From Sabellastarte sp. h YS-2021 (lineage: Eukaryota; Annelida; Polychaeta; Sabellida; Sabellidae): a DNA stretch of 64,000 nucleotides. The notes under the pieces were generated by a model. That model saw nothing but the letters and a program-made list of their open reading frames with translations. It did no database searches and had not been told where the DNA came from. The DNA lies in contig OZ024928.1 of NCBI GenBank assembly GCA_964017235.1, positions 79,541,566-79,605,565 of the forward strand, in the 5' to 3' direction. Below, one piece after another: positions 45,401 to 57,400 of the stretch. Positions within the stretch are counted from its first letter, which is position 1, and each line of letters begins with the position of its first letter. The position numbers and the translations under genes are program-made.

Positions 45401-48400
45401 CAAATATTGGGTCTTTGGGAGCCTTTTAGAGACCTCAATTTGACCTTCAAAATTAAAGCTTCAGACTTAAAATCTGTTACATACTAAGATTACACACAGA
45501 ATATATATCTAATACAGTTTGAAACTTCTCAGACTTACCATTTCCAAGTTACAGGGAAAAAGATGTGAAAAATGTCTTATAAGGGTCACTCGGGTGGGTG
45601 TTTATGGTCCTGATACACAGGTTAACTGTCTATTAAAGGCCTAAATGTTGGGGCACATATAAGAAAACACATAGATATATTCCCAGATGATATTTAACTT
45701 AGATGAGAGACATAGTTTGAAAGCTACAGTGCTTGAAAGTGGCAAAAAGTGCATAAATTGGGTCTCTGTGGGCACTTTTGAGACCTTAAGTCGACCCCTT
45801 TGGGTAAACCTACAGCCCTAAAATTTTCTACAGACAAGGATATCATATCAAAGTTACACCTAGCGCAGTTTGAGACTCATCAGAATTATCACTTCCAAAT
45901 TATAGGGCAAAATATGTGTAAAGTATAGCAAAAAATCCCTAAGTGGGGGTATTTATGGGCCTCAAACACAATTTTCTCCTCAACTTAAAGTCATGATTTT
46001 CGGCACATGTACTAAGAACATATTAATGTGTTGTCAGGTAAAATTTCAGCCAGCTGAGCATCATAGTTTGTGACCTACAGGGCTCTAAGTGGCCAAAAGT
46101 GCAATTTCTGACCTTAAGGTGGCCATAAGTTCTTTTTTACTGGGAGTTTAAGGTCACCTTAAAATAGGGATCTTCCTTTGGGCACCCTTAACATGTGTAC
46201 CAAGTTTGAAAAAAAAATATTAATTTGTTTTTGAGTTATCGCGTCCACAAGGAAATTTCTACGGCGGCGGCGGCGGCGCGACGGACCTGAATCCAATATA
46301 TCCCCGACTTTCGTCTGGGGATATAAATATAATGCTTTGTTATTAGTAAAAAAGTTTAATGGCCAAAACTATTCATCTGGAATATAATAACCTAAGGTCA
46401 TCCTTACCAAAAATAATTTTTAATCCAATTTTTTATTTAATCCACTTTTTAACATTTTGCCAAATATCTTTCATTTTGTCACACCCAGAAAATGTAATCA
46501 AGTGTCATATTCCACACATAGTCACACAGGTCACACCAAATCTGGTGAAAGTTCGTCAAGGTGTTTGGAAGTTATTACCCCTTATTAAACTATTATTTAG
46601 TTAACCTAAAAAGTTTTGTTCTGGTTTTGATGAATTATTAGAAATATAAAGTGGCAAAATGTTTTTTTTTCCATGAAGAATGAATGTAACACAAGTATCA
46701 ATATGGTTTCTCCTGTTCAAACACAAATTTAGGAGTAATGTTGTGAATATTAACAGCTTTAAATTGTGTCTACTCAGTCCCCATTTCATTCATAAATTGT
46801 ATAACTATCAATACAGGGCATTGAGATTCACAATATTACACAATAAATATGGGGAAAATAATAGTCTTCCCCAGTAAAGGGACAGAGTCAATCAAAAATT
46901 GGTATTGAACAAGATGTACTGAATTCCATCCTTAGTCAATACCACTAAAATATACCAAACCTTAAGCAATACAAACAGTTCCCCTTTACGCAGACTGAAA
47001 AATATTATACATACTACCCATACATTTGGTTAATGGGTGTAATGGTATGAATATTAACAATTACTTTCAACTGCTCCCTTTACAGTGTTTGTGTGGTCTT
47101 CGTTTCTTTCTACAATACGTGTATTCGATTCACAGTGATTGAAGTGATTTAAGTGATCCGAAGTGATCTTTTCTATTTGATTTGGGCCTTTGGTGTAACT
47201 AAAATCATTACAGTAAGTGATCCTACTAAGGAGACTGATCACGTAGATCATGATTGAAATGAACAAAGTGATCCCAACCAAATACGCGTAATAGAAAAAA
47301 CTCTCAAAATGAGACACTGAGATAAATATTATGTTACTACAAAATTTGGGTGAAATTATACAATGTCCAAGTAAAACCCTATGTTCCTTGTGCATACAGT
47401 ATCACAATGACATATGTTTGGTCTAAATTATTACATTTATTATTTATTTACTTCGTTGACTTTAACATTTATTGTAAATACAAGAAAATAGTTTATATCA
47501 TGTATCAAATGTAGCTGTGCTATCATTTGCCTGTTTTTTTTTTTGTTTAAAAAAAAAAAAAAAAAAAAAAAACCCCACCACCATCCGGTTTCCAGGTCCT
47601 CAAAACATTTTGTTTGGTTTAGTATTCGCCTTGGTGAATAATGTACATGTTCATGTATAAGACATAAATGTATGCAAATATAGAACACTAAATATTTTAA
47701 AGCTAAATGACATCATATTTAACCATTATAAAGGTATTTTAATAAATATTAAATAATACTTAAATAGCACCAACAATTTTTCCATGTCAAACAATGTGAG
47801 CTGTGCACTGTGGGTAAATAGACTTTTAGTAGTGGTAAAGACGGCAAACAGGATAGATGGTTTCTATTCGATTTATATAAGCGTAAATGAAATCCGGTGA
47901 CAAGTCCAAGAACCAGTACCAAAATGTCACATATTTCTCATCAAAACATATAAAATATTGTACAGAAATGCCCAAAAATATTTTTAATTCTGTAATTGTT
48001 CATGTACACGCACAGAAAATTTTACAATTTGACCACAGTTTGGTGTAAACTAATTCAAACGAAACCGGTTTTCGCCAAATTTTTCTTTTCGGGACCCGGC
48101 TTTTCCATATTTACTTTCAATACCAACTTTTAGATACCAGCTCCCCCCACGTGACAGCGGTTGTCACTGTTTTAGTCCCAAGCGAAACAAAATGTGGTAT
48201 ACTGGTGTACCACAAAATCCTTTACTCCTTTGATGTTAATAAATTAAAATAGCATCAGAGATGCCCGCACCCCACAGGCTGGGGAAATATTTTTAACACC
48301 ATGAGATATAGAAGTACTGTATCAATACAAAGTTCAGGATACTTTCAGAGCACTGTCAGTTATATAAAGGTCCAAACAATGTTTAAATAGAGACAATAAT

Positions 48401-51400
48401 GTCTAAGAGAAAGATAATGCATGTACTCTTTATCTACATCTGGCATGGCCGAATTATGGTTTAGATGTTTTGAATATTACCATGCATACAGAAGTGGTAA
48501 TACATTCAATGAATGCTTGTGTGGTGTTGGGAGCAAAATCTGTGGCTCACTTGATGAAATTCCATCTGTTACAATGGGAAGTTGTAAAAGTAAAATTCTT
48601 AATGAATTCTAATATGACTTTAACAGTGCTTAATCTGCATCAAAAGACAGACCCAAAGGTGCAACAAGATTTTAAAGGTCAAGGTCACTACGAAAAGGTC
48701 AAAGGTCAAATCAAGGTCACACCATGATGCTGCACACCTACAACCCTTAACCAATGTCCCTACCAAGCATCAACTACCTACACCTTACGGTTTCCGAGAC
48801 AAGATTTTATAGGTCAAGGTCAGACCATGACATTGCACACCTACACCCCCTAACCAATGTCCTAGTAAGTATCAACTTCCTACACCTCATGGTTTCCGAG
48901 ATATAGCCCAGAGAAGATTTTATAGGTCAAGGTCACTATGGCAAGGTCAAAGGTCAAATAGTGGTCAGACCATGAAATTGCACACCTACACCACCTAACC
49001 CATGACCCTACCAAGTATCAACTTCCTACACCTTACGGTTTCCGAGATATAGCCCGGACAAGATTTTATAGGTCAAGTCACTACTGCAAGGTCACAGGTC
49101 AAATCAAGCCAGACCATGACGTTGCACACCTACACCACCTAACCAATGTCCCTAGTAAGTATCAACTTCCTACACCTTACGGTTTCCGAGATATAGCCCG
49201 GACAAGATTTTATAGGTCAAGGTCACTATGGCAAGGTCAAATCAAGGTCAGACCGTGACGTTGAACACCTACACCCCCTAACCAATGTTCCTACCAAGTA
49301 TCAACTTCCTACACCTCATGGTTTCCGAGATATAGCCCGGACAAGATTTTATAGGTCAAGGTCACTATGGCAAGGTCAAAGGTCAAATCAAGGTCAGACC
49401 ATGACGTTGCACACCTACACCACCTAACCCATGACCCTACCAAGTATCAACTTCCTACACCTTACGGTTTCCGAGATATAGCCCGGACAAGATTTTATAG
49501 GTCAAGTCACTACTGCAAGGTCAAAGGTCAAATCAAGGCCAGACCATGACGTTGCACACCTACACCACCTAACCAATGTCCCTAGTAAGTATCAACTTCC
49601 TACACCTTACGGTTTCCGAGATATAGCCCGGACAATATTTTATAGGTCAAGGTCACTATGGCAAGGTCAAAGGCCAAATCAAGGTCAGACCGTGACGTTG
49701 AACACCTACACCCCCTAACCAATGTTCCTACCAAGTATCAACTTCCTACACCTCATGGTTTCCGAGATATAGCCCGGACAAGATTTTATAGGTCAAGGTC
49801 ACTATGGCAAGGTCAAAGGTCAAATCAAGGTCAGACCATGACGTTGCACACCTACACCACCTAACCAATGTCCCTACCAAGTATCAACTTCCTACACCTT
49901 ACGGTTTCCGAGATATAGCCCGGACAAAATTTTATAGGTCAAGGTCACTACGGCAAGGTCAAAGGTCTAATCAAGGTCACACCATGACGTTGCACAACTA
50001 CACCCCCTAACCAATGTCCCTACCAAGTATCAACTTCCTACACCTTACGGTTTCCGAGATATAGCCCGGACACGAATTTCAACCTCAAGGTCACTACGGC
50101 AAGGTCTAATCAAGGTCAGACCATGACGTTGCACACCTACACATCCTAACCAATGTCCCTACCAAGTATCAACTTCCTACACCTTACGGTTTCTGAGATA
50201 CAGCCCGGACAAACTTTTTCCCGCTGCCCGCCCATCCGGACACCATGGGTGAAAACAATGCCCTGACAGCCCTCAAGGGCTGTGGGGTAAAAATCCATTC
50301 TTCAACAATGGTATGCTTTGTAGTTGATCTACAAAGTAGCCCACCTGTTGTATCCTAGTTACTTTTTAAACTTACAAGTGCAGCCCCACAATTCTTACAC
50401 TTAATATGTTCAGGCCGTTAAAATGTACTTTTGCTCAGGTTTGTTAAAAGAACAAGGTTAATTCTATTAAAATATTTAAGTTTTAAAAGTGTAATTTATT
50501 CCAGATTTTATGCATATAAATACTGGGTAAATTTATCTCTGTCATTACATTTTCAAATCTGCATTGAATATTTCATTTCCATATTCAAGGTAGTGGAGGA
50601 TTTACTTTTACACCAGTATTACGTTAACAATACTAATCACACATAACTAAGTTTAAAGCAATGTAAAATAGTTATTAGTGACCTAATGCTGGTTTATAAA
50701 CAAGTATCAAACTTTGCCTTTACATACACCCACCTTCATTTTGTCGATGATATTGTTGGTGCCCAGTACTTCGTAGTGTTTCTGCTTATTTTCCTCCACA
50801 TACTTGTTCACCCACGTTGTTTTTCCTGCACCAGGGAGGCCAACCATCATCACCACCTCGCAGTCACTCCTGTTCTGTGGAGGCAACTCACCTCGCACAC
50901 TATCACTTGCTTCCACTGTACTTACAAAGGAGAAGCCTTCCTTCAGAGGGAAGTAAGGGGTGTCCTGGTAATACAAGAGCTAGCAATTAATCATCAGAAA
51001 TACAATAATTCACTAAATATATAACTCTTCCTTTGGTGCGATGTTAAGGAGTTTTCTAACTACAGTTCCACCAGGTCATGACTAGACAAAGAGGAAGCTT
51101 TTCTTCAGAAGGAAGTACGGATGGTTGGTAGACCTAATGTGTCTCAGTATCGAGAGCATTTCAATGAAATACCATGATAAGACTTCACAACTGCCACTTT
51201 GCTTTGTCAACACATAGAACTGAAGGAACACTTTAAAAAGTGGAGAGAAACCATCAATCTGAATAAATTATAAGCTTTTATCTCTATTTTTGTATATTTG
51301 CAGACTTTTATAGTGATTTCGATCAGCAGAACTGCCTTGTTTTGGTAAATAAGTTATGGCACTTTGTAACTTCCATCTCGCTTGCAAATATTGGAAACAA

Positions 51401-54400
51401 ACCAAAAATCTGAAGAAATTGCACATTTTCCCCCTTATTTTGGTATTTTTGGGAACTTGTATTGCAATTTCAATAAAATGTCCCATGTTTTGGTTTCACA
51501 AATTTTGTTTCATGGCGGTGGCGAGTTTGAATGAGGGTATACTATAATGCCAAGTCATAGAATCGGAACCGTTTTGCATTGGTGACGTCTAAATCTACAC
51601 ATTTTTGATACTCACCCATCCCTAGAGCAAAGTCAGGCATTTTGTCATTACGCAAAAACTTGTACTCAGGGAAAACAATCTCAGGGATATAACTTACAAA
51701 AGAGAATTCAAGTTGAGGCAAGTGGGTAGCTTCCTGACCATACACGAGTTGTATTTTGTTATTTACTTGGTTGGCATAGAACTGTTACAGTCGAGGATGA
51801 ATCTGAGAATTCCATCAAATTTTCCCCATTCACTAACTGAATCATCTAATATACATAAAACCTTATTTTTCAAATTAATAATAATTGTCAAATACTAACA
51901 CTGCACTATTTGTTTTAGGGAATTTCTCATTTGCCAAAAAGCAAACAGTTACAATAGTTAGTAGTTTTACAAACTACATTATAGAAAATTGAACCCAATC
52001 AGTTCCAAGATGTCAGCCTGAGGCCTCATGAAATTTATTTACATCCTAAGACACCGATTGATACATCTCCCAATGAAATCTTACCTTTTGACCAAAATTC
52101 ACAGTGAGTTCACAGTTTTTGGTTAGTATATGAGGAAACAGAGCCTTGTCACAGAGGTCTTCTTTCTCAATTTCATAACACACCCCAAGATCGGTCTCAT
52201 TCTTTGAGAAGGAAATTTCCACTTTTTCTCCTTCAAAGTCCACATAGGCTGTGATGACATCTCCAGCTGTGAACTTTTCCCCGTAATCTTTGAACTTGCA
52301 CTCTGTAGATGCCTTTCCAGTCCCTCCATAACCATAAGATAGTTTCTCTTCCCCTGTTAATGTAGAGTAAACATATTGCTAATCAATAGGCTATTGCTAG
52401 GAATTTAAGTGAAAACTCAGTTAAACTAGACCAAGGACACATCTGTGGCCACATTCAAGATGTATCCACTGGAATAGTAGGACCAATGTATGATCTTTCT
52501 ATTGTGATAATCACATTTGACCTTCAAACAGGGTTCAAAGGTCAAATAAAACTCACTAAACAGAGTCCTTACTACCCAAAGAGCTTGAAATTGCTCTGTC
52601 TCAATAGTTTTTGAGATGAACGATATTTTCCATTTCTACCAAAACTCAAGATGACAGCCAAAAATTTGGCAAATTCAAGATTTTTTGGACACACAAAATA
52701 AATAACCCTTAGTAAAAATGGTTTTCAGGATAAATGACATCCAAATTCAGGCAAAATTCAAGATAGCGACTGAAATTCAGAAAATTTAAAAAGTCTCAAA
52801 AGAAATGTCCTTATTACCCAGAGGGTTCAAAACTTGTTTGAAATTGCTATCTCTAATAGGTCTTGAGATAAAATACATTTTCTATTTCCACAAAATTCAA
52901 GATAGCAGCCAAAATTCAGGAAATTTGCATTATTCCGAGTCCTCAAATAAATAGTCCTTACTAACCAGATGGTCCAAAATTTGCAGGAAATCGCTCTATC
53001 TCTAATGGTTTAAGATAAACAAAATTTTTCATTTCCACAAAAATTCAGAAAATTCAAACTTTTTCAGAGGTATTAAATAATGAGTCCCTTACTGCCCAGA
53101 CGGTCCAAAATTTGCAGAAAATCACTCTACACTTTTCTTGATAAATGACATTTTTCATTTCTGCCAAATAATATGATATAATATTATTTTTGTGTAGTTA
53201 TATTTAATTTAAATCAGTTTTTTCCAGTATTGCCCGGTTTAAACCGGCAAAAAGGGGGTTTTATCCAGTTTTTTCCACCATCCCGGAAAAAATAGGTTTT
53301 ATCCGGAAAAAACCCAACCTTGCCCAAATTCAAGATGGAGGTCGAAATTCAGAGAATTCAAATTTTTTAGAGGCTTTCAATAAATACTTTTTACTACCCA
53401 AAGGGTCTAAAACTTGCTTGGAATTGCTCTATTTCAAACAAGTTTTGAGATAAAGAAGCTATAAGGCATTTACACATTAAGGTAACCAGTGAAAAGTGAG
53501 AAGTAGCTGTAACTGACTTCGCTTTTGTGATACTCATGCACTGAACACAAGTCTGAACTTTCACTATGATGTAGTGCAAACAGTGGGTCAAGAACATGTT
53601 AAAAAGAAACAGTGTAACAGTATATCCTCTTAAGAAAGAAGCCATTTATTTAGCTGAACAATATTTTACCAAATATCCTCAGCCTACCAGTATTCAAGTT
53701 AAAACTGATTTAACTCAATGTAGCTAAAATTGTAACAATTGACATAGCCTTGGCTCTAAGGCGACAATCGTAGCAAAAAAATGAAGAGCATTAAATTCAT
53801 TAGGAAAACTGGGTAAAATTCTGTAGGTCAGTAGGTTTAAGTAACATCTGTCTTTATCTTCAAATAGGAACAACACTTTCTTGGAGAATGAAGACTTCTA
53901 AAAACAAGAGGAGAGTGCCCGTGAACGGGCACTGTGTCAGCTGACTGAATGTTTTTGATTTGTGATGGTGATAATGAGAGGAAAGCATAATTATCAGGGA
54001 AAGGGCTGTACAGAAATACAGTAAATGGTAACTGAACAGCATGTTCGAAAGATATTCCGAAGCTGACAGAAGAAAAGGACAAAAAAGTTGTGCCCTGCAA
54101 ATGGTATTATGAAATAAAGTAACAAGGTAATTGTTTAAGTGTAAAAAGTAAAAGGTTAAAAATATTTAAAGAAATACTATAAATGCAATATCCTCGTTCA
54201 ACCATGAAGAAGGGGTCCAAAGGTCAAATCTGACCATACCAAAAGATTCCCAGCCAAAGAATTTAGGATGGTTTACCATCCCAAACCTCTCGGACCAATA
54301 ATAAGTGAGTCATAGGCACTTTTTAAGTTTGGCTATCCTTGTTTGACCTTGAAGGAGGGGGTCCAAGGTCAAATCCGACCACACAAAAAAATTCCCAGCC

Positions 54401-57400
54401 CATGATTTCCTGTAGCTTGTTTACCATCCCAAACTTGTAGGACCAATAATAAGCGAGTTCTAGGCAATTGTAAGTTTGGCTATCCTCAATTGACCTTGAA
54501 GGAGGGGTCCCAGGTCAAATCTGACCACACCAAAAGAATCCCAGCCCATGATTTCCTATATGTTGGTTTACCATCCCAAACCTCCAAGACCAATAATACG
54601 CGAGTTATAAGCACTTTAAGTTTGGCTATCTTCGTTTGACCTGGAAGGAGGGGTCTAAGGTCAAATCCGACCACACCAAAAGATTCCCAGCCCATGATTT
54701 TCTATAGGTTGGTTTTCCATTCGAAACCTCTAGGACCAATAATAAGTGAGTTATAAGCACTTTTAAGTTTGGCTATCCTCATTTGACCTTGAAGGAGGGG
54801 TCCAAGGTGAAATCCGACCACACCAAAAAATTTGCAGCTCAGGATTTTCTATAGGTTGGTTTTCATCCCAACCTCTAGGACCAATAATAAGCGAGTTATA
54901 AGCACTTTTATGTTTGGCTATCCTCATTTGACCTTGAAGGAGGGTTCCAAGGTCAAATCGGACCATGTTAACAGATTCCCAGCCCATGATTTCCTACAGG
55001 TTGGATACAATGATTTACTCAACAGTGAGAACCTGAAAGAAGCTATTGCTCAGCTATGCCATGACATAGAGGTCTGCAATTTCACTATGTTATAGCTGAA
55101 CAAAACATCTGTGAATAACATATTTAACAAAATACTGTAAATGTAATAATTTTCAAGTTACAACTGATTTACTCAAGAGTGAGAACCTCAAAGTAACTAT
55201 TACTCAGCTATGCAATGAGCTACATGTCTGAATTTTTGCTCTGTTATAGCTGACCTAAAAGTAGGTGAACAACATATTTCAGCGAAATACTGTAAATGCA
55301 ATAGTTTTCAAGTTACAACTGATTTACTCAATAGTGAGAACCTGAAAATAGCTATTGCTCCGCTATGCCATGAGCTATAGGTCTGTAATTTCACTATGTT
55401 ATAGTTAACCCAAAAGTAGGTGAACAATATATTTTAACAAAATACTTCAAATGCAATATTTTTCAAGTTATAGCTGATTTACTCAACAGTCAGTGCCTGA
55501 GAATAGCTATTGCTCAGTTGTGCCATGAGCTACAGGTCTGTAATTTCACTATGTTATAGCTGACCCAAAAGTAGCTGAATAACATATTTGCACAAATTTC
55601 TGTAAAGGCAATAGTTTTCCAATTACAACTGATTTACTCAACAGTGAGAACTTCAAAGTAGCTATTACTCAGCTATGCAATGAGCCACAGGTCTGGAACT
55701 TCACTATGTTATAGCTGATCCCAAAATAGGTGAATAACATACTGCAACAAAATACTCTAAATGCAATAGTTTTCACGTTATAAGTGATTTACTCAACAGT
55801 GATAACCTAAAAGTAGCTATTACTCTGCTATGCCATGAGCTACAGGTCTGAAATTTTACTATGTTATAGCTGACCCAAAAGTAGCTGAATAACATATTTA
55901 TACTAAATTCTCTAAATGCAATAGTTTTCAAATTACAAGTGATTTACTCAACATTGAGAACTTCAAAGTAGCTATTACTCAGCTATGCAATGAGTCACAG
56001 GTCTGGAACTTCACTATGTTATAGCTGACCCCAAAATAGGTGAATAACATATTGAAACAAAATACTCCAAATGCAATAATTTCCAAGTTATAAGCGATTT
56101 ACTCAACAGTGATAACCTAAAAGTAGCTATTACTCAGCTATGCCATGAGCTACAGGTCTGAAATTTTACTATGTTATAGCTGACCCAAAAGTAGCTGAAT
56201 AACATATTTATACTAAATTCTCTAAATGCGATAGTTTTCAAATTACAAGTGATTTACTCAACATTGAGAACTTCAAAGTAGCTATTACTCAGCTATGCAA
56301 TGAGTCACAGGTCTGGAACTTCACTATGTTATAGCTGACCCCAAAATAGGTGAATAACATATTGAAGCAAAATACTCTAAATGCAATAATTTCCAAGTTA
56401 TAAGCGATTTACTCAACAGTGATAACCTAAAAGTAGCTATTACTCAGCTATGCCATGAGCTACAGGTCTGAAATTTTACTATGTTATAGCTGACCCAAAA
56501 GTAGGTGAACAACATATTTAAGCAAAATACTGTAAATGCAATAGTTTTCAAGTTACAACTGATTTACTCAATAGTGATGACCTAAAAGTAGCCATTACTC
56601 AGCTATGCCATGAGCTACAGGTCTGAAATTTTACTATGTTATAGCTGACCCAAAAGTAGCTGAATAACATATTTATACTAAATTCTCTAAATGCAACAGT
56701 TTTGCAATTACAACTGATTTACTCAATAGTGAGAACCTCAAAGTAGTTATTACTCAGCTATGCAATGAGCTACAGGTCTGAAAAAAGTTACTGAAAAGCC
56801 CAAAAGTAGCTATTACTCACTTAGCTATTGAGACAGGCACCCAACTTACTCGCCATATTGTAGCTATGAAAAAAGTAGCTGAATAACATATTTTAACAAA
56901 ATGCTCTAGATGCAACAGTTTTCAAGTTATAAATGATTTTGTGCATGATTTCATGAATTTTAATGCATTAAAAATTATTAAAAAAAATTTATTAAAAAAA
57001 AAGTAAGACAGATCCAGGTCTCATACTCACACAAGAGAATCTACCTCTGGCCTAGTACATATATGCAAGATATGAGAGAAATCCCTGCAATAGTCACTGA
57101 GAAAATTGTGATTAAGTGTTGAAATTTTCACACTTTTGGTGGGGGTACCCCCCTTGTAATGTCTCTAGCAAACAGACGAACAGACAGATTTGCATGCCTT
57201 GAACAATTTTTCATCCTCGATAGATAAGGTATCTTTTAAAAAAAACAGCACGTCTCTAGGCCTTGTAGTTTTGGAGGAGAAGTTGTTCACGCGTACGCGG
57301 ACGCCCACGCCGCAGAGTGACGACATAAAAAGAAAATCTCTAAAATTGACAAAAATGGCCTCAGTGGGGCATTTTCAAGGTCAATGGATGCCCTTGAAGT

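Larger units (their letters stand above)
43062..46325 (+). mobile_element. Helitron-like non-autonomous element, family E
   Basis: Starts AACTAGATTGGGCC. The tag ATATCCCCAGAC (43090-43101, a second copy TATCCCCAGACG at about 43220) is a perfect 12-bp complement of GTCTGGGGATAT in the terminal hairpin. The core is a 350-bp array. The tail contains a CGG-rich run (46263-46278) and ends in the hairpin TATATCCCC-GAC-TTTC-GTC-T-GGGGATATA (46297-46325). There are no protein genes. It is intronic in HNRNPUL1. Confidence 0.72.
53903..57005 (-). mobile_element. Helitron-like non-autonomous element, family A, complete inverted copy
   Basis: Read on the minus strand: AT-rich 5' segment with palindrome TTTTAATGCATTAAAA (56958-56973), a 155-bp array (56940-55035), a 147-bp array (55030-54190), a unique tail and the hairpin AGTGCCCGT-TC-ACGGGCACT (53933-53914), ending CTCCTCTTG. 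It is collinear with 1-4672 and differs by only a few percent by eye in the tail and 147-bp modules. There is no coding capacity. It lies in the HNRNPUL1 intron between exons 2 and 3. Confidence 0.75.
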
